Shown: positions 8,308 to 14,937 of the stretch, in pieces | Layout of the letters: the number at the start of each line of letters is the position of its first letter | Position numbering within the stretch: the first letter of the stretch is position 1 | DNA from: an uncultured Clostridium sp. | GTDB lineage: Bacteria; Bacillota_I; Bacilli_A; RF39; UBA660 | Reading direction: 5' to 3' | Assembly: GCA_905199855.1 (NCBI GenBank) | Contig: CAJKHY010000002.1 | Location: 1-64,000 of the forward strand | DNA length: 64,000 bases | Program-made: the position numbers and the translations under genes | The notes under the pieces: model-generated | Told to the model about the DNA's origin: nothing | Seen by the model: the letters and a program-made list of their open reading frames with translations, nothing else | Databases searched by the model: none

Positions 8308-8343
8308 ATTTTTTTCCTCTCTTTCATATTGATTTACTATTCT

Positions 8344-8371
8344 ATTTTACCAAATTTTTGGAAAAATACAA
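8344..8371 (-). promoter_or_regulatory. Internal promoter of tuf
   Basis: Minus strand TTGTAT, 16-base spacer, TAAAAT in the 96-bp gap between fusA and tuf. This would give extra tuf transcription, as known in many bacteria. Confidence 0.5.
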
Positions 8372-8403
8372 GTTATTTTAGTAATTTTATTTAATATTTT
8401 TAA

Positions 8404-10476
8404 TTAATTGCCACCATTTCTTTTAATAATGGTTTCTGCAATTGATTTTGGCACTTCTTCATAATGATCCATAGTCATCGTAAATGTTCCACGTCCTTGT
8501 GTATTAGAACGTAAACTTGTTGCATAACCAAACATCTCTGATAGTGGTACCATAGCTTGGAAACTAATTGCATTGCCTCTTGCTTCTTGGCCAATTGGTT
8601 TACCACGACGTGATGTAATATCTCCCATAACACCGCCTGTGTATTCTTCAGGAGCTACTACTACTACTTTCATAATTGGTTCTAGTAATATTGGTTTACA
8701 TTTGTTTTTAGCTTCTTTTAAAGCCATAGATGCTGCAATTTTAAATGCCATCTCTGATGAGTCTACATCATGATATGATCCATCAAATAATGTACATTTA
8801 ACATCTACCATTGGATAACCAGCAAGTACACCAGTAGCTAAAGCTTCTTGCAAGCCCTTATCTACAACACTAATATATTCTCTTGGTACTACACCACCAA
8901 CGATATTGTCAACGAATTCATATCCTTTTTCAGGGTTTGGTTCAAATCTAACCCAAACATGTCCGTATTGTCCACGACCACCTGATTGTTTGATATATTT
9001 TCCTTCACATTCTGCGGTTTGTGTTAATGTTTCGCGATATGCTACTTGAGGTGCACCAACAGTGGCTTCAACACCAAATTCTCTTCTCATTCTATCAACG
9101 ATAATGTCTAAGTGTAATTCACCCATACCTTCGATAACAGTTTGACCTGTTTCATGGTCAGTATGCATTCTAAATGTTGGATCTTCTTCAGCAAGTTTTT
9201 GTAATGCTAAAGCCATTTTATCTTGATCATTTTTAGTTTTTGGTTCTACTGCTTGTGCAATAACTGGTTCTGGGAAGTCCATTCCTTTTAAAATAACAGG
9301 ATTCTTCTCATCACATAATGTATCTGCGGTTGTAGTATTTTTTAAACCAACGATAGCCGCGATATCACCACAGTAAACTTCATCGATTTCTTCACGGTGA
9401 TTAGCATGCATTTGTAAAAGTCTTCCAACTCTTTCTTTAACATTTTTAGTTGAATTTAGAATATATGAACCACTTTTCAATGTTCCTGAATAAATTCTAA
9501 AGAATGTAAGTCTACCAACATAAGGGTCAGTCATAACTTTAAATGCTAAAGCTGTGAATGGTTCATTATCTCCCGGATGTCTTAAAACAATATTACCTTT
9601 TCCATCAGTACATTCTATTGCTTCAACATCAGTAGGCGCTGGTAAATAGTCAATAACGGCATCAAGTAATAGTTTAACACCTTTATTACTTAAAGCATCA
9701 CCACACATAAGTGGGAAGAATGTAACATCAAGCGTTCCTTTTCTTATTGCTTTCTTAAGTTCTTCTGCTCCAATTTCTTCGCCATCTAAGTATTTCATCA
9801 TTAATTCTTCGTCGTAATCTGCTACCGTTTCAATTAGTTGATTACGCATTTCTTTTGCTTTTTCTAGCATATCACTAGGAATTTCAATTTCTTTTAAGTT
9901 CTCTTCAGGTTTGCCATCATATTCATATGCTTTCATAGTAACTAAGTCAATAGTTCCTGTGAAATCACTTTCAGCTCCAATTGGTAATTGAATTGCAGCG
10001 GTTGTTGCCCCTAAACGATCTTTAATTGTTCCTAGACTATATAGGAAGTCAGCGCCCATTTTACCCATTTTGTTGGCAAATATGATTCTTGGTACTTTGT
10101 AGTCATTTGCCTGTCTCCATACTGTTTCAGTTTGAGGTTCAACACCAGCTTGAGCATCGATTAAAGCAACTGCTCCATCAAGTACTCTAAGGCTTCTTTG
10201 TACTTCTATTGTAAAGTCAACGTGCCCTGGGGTATCAATGATGTTTAAACGATAATCTTTCCAAAAAGCAGTAGTCGCAGCACTTGTAATAGTAATACCA
10301 CGTTCTTGCTCTTGAGCCATCCAGTCCATTTGTGATTCACCATCATGGGTTTCACCAATTTTATGAATCTTATGAGTATGGAATAAAATACGTTCAGTCG
10401 TGGTTGTTTTACCAGCATCAATGTGAGCCATAATTCCTATGTTTCTTGTTTTCTCTAAACTTATTTTACGAGCCAT
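8404..10476 (-). CDS. fusA: Elongation factor G with altered G4 motif (NKMG)
   Basis: Translocase GTPase of the ribosome, also acting in recycling. 690 residues; G1 AHIDAGKTT (17-25), G2 region ERGITITSAATT, G3 DTPGH, then domains II-V with GRGQYGHVWVR (domain IV) and the C-terminal domain. The canonical G4 NKMD is read here as NKMG: the codons are AAC AAA ATG GGT (minus strand, about 10062-10073), where Asp would need GAT. The Asp normally contacts the guanine base. Everything else looks intact and this is the copy in the str operon, so I keep it as functional. ATG at 10476 follows AAAGGATTATAAATA. Confidence 0.97.
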   Translation of the reverse strand: MARKISLEKTRNIGIMAHIDAGKTTTTERILFHTHKIHKIGETHDGESQMDWMAQEQERGITITSAATTAFWKDYRLNIIDTPGHVDFTIEVQRSLRVLDGAVALIDAQAGVEPQTETVWRQANDYKVPRIIFANKMGKMGADFLYSLGTIKDRLGATTAAIQLPIGAESDFTGTIDLVTMKAYEYDGKPEENLKEIEIPSDMLEKAKEMRNQLIETVADYDEELMMKYLDGEEIGAEELKKAIRKGTLDVTFFPLMCGDALSNKGVKLLLDAVIDYLPAPTDVEAIECTDGKGNIVLRHPGDNEPFTALAFKVMTDPYVGRLTFFRIYSGTLKSGSYILNSTKNVKERVGRLLQMHANHREEIDEVYCGDIAAIVGLKNTTTADTLCDEKNPVILKGMDFPEPVIAQAVEPKTKNDQDKMALALQKLAEEDPTFRMHTDHETGQTVIEGMGELHLDIIVDRMRREFGVEATVGAPQVAYRETLTQTAECEGKYIKQSGGRGQYGHVWVRFEPNPEKGYEFVDNIVGGVVPREYISVVDKGLQEALATGVLAGYPMVDVKCTLFDGSYHDVDSSEMAFKIAASMALKEAKNKCKPILLEPIMKVVVVAPEEYTGGVMGDITSRRGKPIGQEARGNAISFQAMVPLSEMFGYATSLRSNTQGRGTFTMTMDHYEEVPKSIAETIIKRNGGN

Positions 10477-10508
10477 ATTATTTATAATCCTTTCATATTT
10501 TTATTATT

Positions 10509-10976
10509 TTACCATCTGTAATGAGCAAATGCTTTGTTTGCTTCTGCCATTTTGTGGGTATCTTCACGTTTTTTAACTGCTGCACCAGTACCATTTGAGG
10601 CATCAATGATTTCAGCCGCTAATTTTTCAGCCATGCTCTTACCATGTCTTAATCTTGCATATTGAGCAAGCCATCTAAAACTTAATGCTTGAGCACGATC
10701 AGCTTTTACTTCAACTGGTACTTGGTAGTTAGCTCCACCAACTCTTCTTGTTTTAACTTCTAAAGCTGGCTTAATATTCTTCATTGCTTTTTCAAATACC
10801 ACGATTGGTTCTTCATTAGTCTTTTCTTTTATAATATCAAATGCTTCATAAATGATTTTTTGAGCAGTTCCTTTTTTACCATCTATCATAATTTGGTTTA
10901 TTAACTTAGTAACAACTTTTGAATTATATATTGAATCGGGTAACACATCTCTTTTTACTGCACGTTTCTTACGCAT
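10509..10976 (-). CDS. rpsG: 30S ribosomal protein S7
   Basis: Binds the 3' major domain of 16S rRNA and shapes the E site. 155 residues, standard for bacteria, starting MRKKRAVKRDVLPDSIYNSK and with the GGANYQVPVEV and RWLAQYARLR segments of S7. A strong AAAGGAGG lies before the ATG. Second gene of the str operon. Confidence 0.98.
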   Translation of the reverse strand: MRKKRAVKRDVLPDSIYNSKVVTKLINQIMIDGKKGTAQKIIYEAFDIIKEKTNEEPIVVFEKAMKNIKPALEVKTRRVGGANYQVPVEVKADRAQALSFRWLAQYARLRHGKSMAEKLAAEIIDASNGTGAAVKKREDTHKMAEANKAFAHYRW

Positions 10977-11012
10977 TTTAGTTCCTCCTTTCAGGGTATA
11001 ATATTAATTATT

Positions 11013-11426
11013 TTATTTTTTAGGTTTTTTTGCTCCATATTTAGAACGACCTTGCATACGGTTTTGTACTCCAGCAGTATCCATTGTACCACGAATAATG
11101 TGATAACGAACACCGATTAAGTCCTTAACACGGCCACCTCTAATTAAGACTACACTGTGTTCTTGTAAGTTATGACCAATTCCTGGAATGTAGCAAGTTA
11201 CTTCCATACCATTAGATAATCTAACACGAGCATATTTTCTTAATGCTGAGTTTGGTTTCTTTGGTGTCATGGTTCCAACACGAACACACACTCCTCTTTT
11301 TTGAGGTGCATTTAAAGAAGTATTTTTTCTTTTTAAAGTATTTAAGCCAATTCCTAAAACTGGTGATTTGCTTTTTCTATTTTTCTTACTTCTTCTATTC
11401 TTAATTAATTGGTTAATTGTAGGCAT
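11013..11426 (-). CDS. rpsL: 30S ribosomal protein S12
   Basis: Decoding-centre protein. 137 residues, the longer Gram-positive form with an insertion after the first 20 residues. The conserved TPKKPNSALRK loop (site of known streptomycin-resistance Lys) and GGRVKDLIGVRYH are wild-type. ATG at 11426 follows AAAGGAGGTTTAAT; an upstream in-frame extension is only open leader sequence. First gene of the str operon. Confidence 0.98.
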   Translation of the reverse strand: MPTINQLIKNRRSKKNRKSKSPVLGIGLNTLKRKNTSLNAPQKRGVCVRVGTMTPKKPNSALRKYARVRLSNGMEVTCYIPGIGHNLQEHSVVLIRGGRVKDLIGVRYHIIRGTMDTAGVQNRMQGRSKYGAKKPKK

Positions 11427-11482
11427 ATTAAACCTCCTTTCATACACACACCCCGGTGTTTCATTTTTCTTTTTAAAGATAA

Positions 11483-11520
11483 GTTTTGTTTTTCTTGCAA
11501 AATACAAGCAAAAACAAAAC
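11483..11520 (-). promoter_or_regulatory. Long hairpin in the rpsL leader
   Basis: Minus strand GTTTTGTTTTTGCTTG pairs with CAAGAAAAACAAAAC, one bulged G, 7-base loop. No U tract follows, so it is not a simple terminator; it lies between the str promoter and rpsL and may protect or regulate the leader. Confidence 0.45.
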
Positions 11521-11543
11521 CTATACAGGTAAAGAACATAGTT

Positions 11544-11572
11544 AATATATCAAAGATAAAGGCTTTTGTCAA
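11544..11572 (-). promoter_or_regulatory. Main promoter of the str operon
   Basis: Minus strand TTGACA, 17-base spacer, TATATT. Leader of about 110 bases to rpsL. Confidence 0.9.
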
Positions 11573-11583
11573 TTACTTTTTAA

Positions 11584-11757
11584 TTATTTTTTAATTTTTT
11601 CATCTTGATTTCTTGCTTGATATTTATTTAAATACTCACCCCTAAAATAATTATATAAATCTAAAATATTTTCAATTTCATAACTACATATATAATCATA
11701 TGCTTACCTCTTATTAAATTATACTATTTTTTTAAATAATTTTCTATAATTATTCAT
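11584..11757 (-). pseudogene. Remnant of a small gene upstream of the str promoter
   Basis: Minus strand has a good ribosome site (AGAGAGGAAAATAAT) and ATG at 11757 opening MNNYRKLFKKIV, then a stop. Further on, in another frame, a clean coding-like stretch YDYICSYEIENILDLYNYFR continues to a stop at 11584. Joining them needs frame changes, so it looks like a decayed small ORF. No family recognised. The rest of this roughly 500-bp gap holds only the str promoter and leader and the cotZ-like -10. Confidence 0.4.
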
Positions 11758-11899
11758 ATTATTTTCCTCTCTTATCAAAGTTTTTCAAAGTCTAAATCAT
11801 TTTTATTATTTTTATTTTTTCATGTTTCTGGTGAAAAATATATTTTTATTTACTCAAATTAGGTAAAAATCTACATTTTTTCTAAATTTACTCATATCC

Positions 11900-11905
11900 T
11901 ATAAT
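11900..11905 (+). promoter_or_regulatory. -10 element before the CotZ-like gene
   Basis: TATAAT, 24 bases before the ATG. No good sigma-A -35 is seen 16-18 bases upstream, so an alternative sigma factor is possible. Confidence 0.35.
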
Positions 11906-11929
11906 GAAAATAAAGAAGGGGTGGATTAT

Positions 11930-12346
11930 ATGTGCAATAATGAAAATAAAAATTGTGAAAACTGCATTGCAGATATTTTAAAAGTTATCTATATTCTACA
12001 ACAAAGTGTTTGTCCTAATGATACTTGTTTAGAATCGTGTGATCGTGGTTTTTTAGGTCAAAGTAGTGCTACAATATGTAACACAAGACCAGTAATGCTA
12101 TATACCTGTGGTAGCAATGGCACACCATGGGCAATGCCTACTACTAAAACAGAAAATGGAACTACTTCTACAGTATTTAGAATCGAAAAACTGGATGGTT
12201 GCTGTGCAACATTTAGAGTTCTTGAACAAAATCCCGAGCAAGGAAGTATGTACCCATATGTTGCGACAAATTCATTTTTCACAATGAACTTAGGTTGTGT
12301 ATGTTCTCTTAGATGTTTAGATGATACATTTGTAGAATGCATTTAA
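11930..12346 (+). CDS. CotY/CotZ-like spore coat protein
   Basis: A 138-residue cysteine-rich protein. CENCIADILKVI near the N-terminus, FRIEKLDGCCATFRVL in the middle and MNLGCVCSLRCLDDTF at the end match the pattern of CotY/CotZ outer-coat (exosporium crust) proteins, including the paired CC and the CxC-x4-C cluster. In Bacillus these self-assemble through disulfides on the spore surface. I chose ATG at 11930 because GAAGGGGTGG lies upstream; a GTG at 11921 is part of that ribosome site. Single-gene unit with a terminator shared with the convergent gene. Confidence 0.75.
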   Translation: MCNNENKNCENCIADILKVIYILQQSVCPNDTCLESCDRGFLGQSSATICNTRPVMLYTCGSNGTPWAMPTTKTENGTTSTVFRIEKLDGCCATFRVLEQNPEQGSMYPYVATNSFFTMNLGCVCSLRCLDDTFVECI

Positions 12347-12373
12347 AAAGGAACTTTTTATTAGTTCCTTTTT
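12345..12373. terminator. Bidirectional terminator
   Basis: AAAAAGGAACT-TTTTATT-AGTTCCTTTTTT between the convergent CotZ-like gene and the 12361-12693 gene; T runs on both strands. Confidence 0.8.
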
Positions 12374-12693
12374 TCTTTGTAAATATCTTTAATATCACTG
12401 ATATTTATATATTCATTATCCATAGTTATTAATTTATCTTTAGTTTTTCCAATAATTTTTTTATTTATTGTTCTATCCTTTAACACAATAGTAACATCTG
12501 CTTTATAGATATAATCATTTGAATGTAAAATATCATATATTTTTCTATCAACACTGCGATAATCAATAATATTTTTTTTAACATAATTATTGGTTAAATT
12601 ACTTTGATTATTAATCTTGGTATCATTTTCATATAATGTTGAATATACCTTTTGACTATTATTTATTTCTTTATTTATTGGACTTTTGTACAT
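12361..12693 (-). CDS. Uncharacterised small protein
   Basis: 110 residues, not recognised. The first 60 residues are polar and Asn/Ser/Lys-rich (probably disordered); the last 45 alternate hydrophobic and charged residues (ADVTIVLKDRTINKKIIG, then ITMDNEYINISDIKDI), as in a small beta-barrel or Sm-like fold. No signal peptide. ATG at 12693 follows AAAGGAAAT; a GTG at 12720 is less likely. Convergent with the CotZ-like gene, which by location alone might suggest a coat-related role. Confidence 0.5.
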   Translation of the reverse strand: MYKSPINKEINNSQKVYSTLYENDTKINNQSNLTNNYVKKNIIDYRSVDRKIYDILHSNDYIYKADVTIVLKDRTINKKIIGKTKDKLITMDNEYINISDIKDIYKEKRN

Positions 12694-12775
12694 ATTTCCT
12701 TTTTCTTTCACCTTTATCACCTAATTTATTTTATTCAAAATGGTTAAATTTATGATAAAATAGATAATGAAATGG

Positions 12776-12781
12776 TATAAT
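12776..12781 (+). promoter_or_regulatory. Possible -10 of rodA
   Basis: TATAAT 24 bases before the rodA start. The -35 region is not clear. Confidence 0.35.
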
Positions 12782-12805
12782 ATAGATAGATGAATGGTGA
12801 TTTTT

Positions 12806-13933
12806 ATGAAAAATATATCAAAATTTAAAGTAGAAAAAGGTATTCTAATACCTATTATAATTTTTATGGTGATTAGTATTGTTACAGTTTTCAGTGCCAA
12901 ATCTTTATTACCCGATTATCAAGCTAACATTTGGCTAAAGCAAAGTTTGTGGTACTTAATTGGTTTTGGTATTGCATATTTTATCATGTTTTTAGGCAAT
13001 GATTTTTTATATAATGCTTCTTATGTTCTCTACGGATTTAATGTAATATTACTTATTTTGGTTTTGTTCATTGGAAAAGAAGCTAATAATTCTAAATGTT
13101 GGTTTGATATTTTTGGAGTTGGTATTCAACCAAGTGAATTTATGAAATTTAGTTTAATCATTTTGCTCAGTAGATTAATGAATGAATATAATGCTAAAAA
13201 TACTAATCCCAGCATCCAAACAGAATTTAAATTTTTACTTAAAATTATGATTCTTGTTTTTATTCCTTCGGTGTTAACATTTATTGAACCCGATACCGGT
13301 GCAGTAATAATTTATTTAGTTATTATGTTTGCTATTTTATTCATTGGTGGAATTAGAAAAAGATGGTTTGCCTTGGCATTAGGATCACTTATGCTTATAA
13401 TTGGTGCTTTATTTATCATCTTTTTCTTCAATAAAAATTTATTTATTAAATTGTTTGGGACTTCTTTTTTCTATAGAATTGACCGAATACTAAATTGGTC
13501 TTTAGGCGATGGCGGGCAACTCAATAAATCTTTAATTGCTATTGGTTCTTCAGGAATTTTTGGACATGGTTTTAATCATACACCATTATATTTTCCAGAA
13601 TTGCAAACAGATTTTATTTTTGGTGTTTTTGCTTCTAATTTTGGACTTCTTGGTTCAGTTATGTTAATCCTTCTTCTTATTATTTTTGACATGAATTTAA
13701 TTTCTAGTGCGTCAAAAACATATGATAACAAAGACAAATATGCCATTGCGGGTATAGTAGGAATGTTGGTTTTTCAACAAATACAAAATATAGGAATGAC
13801 AATTGGTCTTCTTCCTATTATAGGAATAACCTTACCATTTATCAGTTATGGTGGTTCCTCTCTAATCAGTTACATGTTGCTTGTGGGAATTATTTTTAAC
13901 ATATCCAATCAAAGTTTAAGGTACACTAATTAG
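12806..13933 (+). CDS. rodA: SEDS peptidoglycan polymerase, RodA type
   Basis: Polytopic membrane glycosyltransferase that polymerises lipid II for wall elongation (or septal synthesis if FtsW). 375 residues with about ten hydrophobic segments. FIEPDTGAVIIYL carries the catalytic-type Asp of SEDS proteins, GIQPSEFMKF the early conserved loop, LQTDFIFGVFASNFGLLG the RodA-like extracellular loop, and ITLPFISYGGSSLISYML the C-terminal signature. QTDFIF favours RodA over FtsW. ATG at 12806 follows GGTGATTTTT; an upstream ATG at 12794 has no ribosome site. Single gene. Confidence 0.88.
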   Translation: MKNISKFKVEKGILIPIIIFMVISIVTVFSAKSLLPDYQANIWLKQSLWYLIGFGIAYFIMFLGNDFLYNASYVLYGFNVILLILVLFIGKEANNSKCWFDIFGVGIQPSEFMKFSLIILLSRLMNEYNAKNTNPSIQTEFKFLLKIMILVFIPSVLTFIEPDTGAVIIYLVIMFAILFIGGIRKRWFALALGSLMLIIGALFIIFFFNKNLFIKLFGTSFFYRIDRILNWSLGDGGQLNKSLIAIGSSGIFGHGFNHTPLYFPELQTDFIFGVFASNFGLLGSVMLILLLIIFDMNLISSASKTYDNKDKYAIAGIVGMLVFQQIQNIGMTIGLLPIIGITLPFISYGGSSLISYMLLVGIIFNISNQSLRYTN

Positions 13934-13939
13934 TACCCA

Positions 13940-14047
13940 ACTTGCACCACCTCACGGCATATGGTGCTGTCTGCATACAACGATAATTCTCGGTTATCTT
14001 TATAGCAGATGTTTTCGACAGTAGCTGCCGAATTTTTATTTTTTAAT
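13940..14047 (+). ncRNA. Structured RNA candidate after rodA (class unknown)
   Basis: This stretch is unusually GC-rich for the window and highly paired. GCACCA (13944-13949) pairs TGGTGC (13962-13967); CTGTC (13967-13971) pairs GACAG (14017-14021); TCTGC (13970-13974) with GCAGA (14005-14009); GATAA (13982-13986) with TTATC (13994-13998). CGGCA in the first loop (13955-13959) matches TGCCG (14026-14030), either as a pseudoknot or as an alternative closing stem, directly before AATTTTTATTTTTT. It starts right after the rodA stop. It could be a 3'-derived sRNA, an element controlling the next gene, or the complement of a minus-strand RNA. I do not recognise a known riboswitch. Confidence 0.5.
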
Positions 14048-14063
14048 TCTTAATTTTTTTTAA

Positions 14064-14078
14064 TTTTGCTATGCTGTT
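14064..14078 (+). repeat. Copy of the post-terminator motif (TTTTGCTATGCTGTT)
   Basis: Follows the U-rich end of the structured RNA candidate on the plus strand. Member of the family described at 7057-7087. Confidence 0.5.
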
Positions 14079-14096
14079 TTAATTCTATGCTTTAAT

Positions 14097-14141
14097 TTAG
14101 ATATCATCAAAATTTTGTTTAAATGAGTAAATTTTATTCAT
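14097..14141 (-). CDS. Possible 14-residue peptide ORF
   Basis: Minus strand ATG at 14141 encodes MNKIYSFKQNFDDI then TAA. It has a strong ribosome site (GGAAAGGAG, 8-base spacing) and a promoter about 30 bases upstream. Transcription would continue antisense to the structured RNA at 13940-14047. The peptide is not hydrophobic, so not a typical type I toxin. It may be a leader or translated small RNA. Confidence 0.35.
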   Translation of the reverse strand: MNKIYSFKQNFDDI

Positions 14142-14168
14142 GTCATTTTCTCCTTTCCTGATATGTCC

Positions 14169-14198
14169 ACTATACTACAAGAAGGAAAATAAAGTCAA
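14169..14198 (-). promoter_or_regulatory. Minus-strand promoter in the rodA-CmpB spacer
   Basis: Minus strand TTGACT, 18-base spacer, TATAGT, reading towards the mini-ORF and the complement of the structured RNA. Confidence 0.55.
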
Positions 14199-14211
14199 AC
14201 TTCTAAAATTT

Positions 14212-14285
14212 AAAAACGCCCGGTTGTTTTTTGAATATTGGAAGGGTTTTGGTTTGGTTTTTGAAAAACTGTACGGGCGTTTTTT
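14212..14285. terminator. Bidirectional hairpin with long G-tract loop
   Basis: AAAAACGCCCG (14212-14222) pairs with CGGGCGTTTTT (14274-14284), giving T runs on both strands. The loop of about 50 bases contains four G tracts (14240-41, 14244-46, 14251-52, 14256-57). Probably terminates the plus-strand RNA from the rodA side. Confidence 0.6.
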
Positions 14286-14325
14286 AATTTTGGTAATTTT
14301 AATATTTTTTTAATTTTTTTATGAT

Positions 14326-14338
14326 AACGGCGTAGAAA
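14326..14338 (-). repeat. Degenerate copy of the post-terminator motif
   Basis: Minus strand TTTCTACGCCGTT, similar to TTTGCTACGCTGTT. Weak member of the family at 7057-7087. Confidence 0.3.
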
Positions 14339-14399
14339 GGTAAAAATAATATTGGAATGAATATTAAAAAATATTCATATATTTAATCAGGTGGATAAT

Positions 14400-14936
14400 A
14401 TGAATATTCTTATTAATAAGTTTTTACTTTTTGGCTTTATTGGCTGGTTTTTAGAAATTATATGTATTTCTCATACAAAGCATAAATTATCTAATAATCA
14501 TTTTTTATATACTCCAATTTGTCCCATGTATGGGCTTGGTGGTTTATTTATTTCTCTAGCCATAGCTAATATTAATAATTATTTGCTTATATTCTTTGTC
14601 GCCAGTTTAATTGCTATTACAGTTGAATATAGTGTTAGTTATTTTATGGAAAAAATTTTTCATACGAGATGGTGGGATTATTCTTACAAAAAATATCACC
14701 TTAATGGAAGAATTTCTTTAACAACATCTATTGACTTTGGTATTCTTGGTATTTGTATTAAAATAATGGATAAATATTTAAGTTACAATTTTAATCATAG
14801 TTATCTTATTTTATCTATTGTGATAATTGACTTAATTATCTCTACTATTATTACTTATAAGATTACTAATAAGAAGAAATATCAAAACAATATATTTGCT
14901 AAATATATTCAGTTTAAGCTAAGTAATTTGCCTTAA
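14400..14936 (+). CDS. CmpB-like putative ABC-transporter type IV membrane protein
   Basis: 178-residue membrane protein with about five hydrophobic segments. LLFGFIGWFLEIICIS near the N-terminus, TPICPMYGLGGLF, and RWWDYSYKKYHLNGRISL in the middle are typical of the ABC_trans_CmpB family (putative ABC-transporter type IV), common in Firmicutes with no firm function. ATG at 14400 follows CAGGTGG; the GTG at 14391 is part of that site. Convergent with priA, with no clear terminator between. Confidence 0.7.
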   Translation: MNILINKFLLFGFIGWFLEIICISHTKHKLSNNHFLYTPICPMYGLGGLFISLAIANINNYLLIFFVASLIAITVEYSVSYFMEKIFHTRWWDYSYKKYHLNGRISLTTSIDFGILGICIKIMDKYLSYNFNHSYLILSIVIIDLIISTIITYKITNKKKYQNNIFAKYIQFKLSNLP

Positions 14937-14937
14937 A

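Noticed and set aside
12058..12342. Minus-strand 94-codon ORF opposite the CotZ-like gene
   Set aside because: The plus-strand frame has clear family motifs and a ribosome site; this one has neither.
13940..14047. SRP 4.5S RNA or tmRNA
   Set aside because: TGGTGCTGT looks SRP-like, but the conserved GNAR loop and asymmetric loop are missing, and no tRNA-like ends are present.
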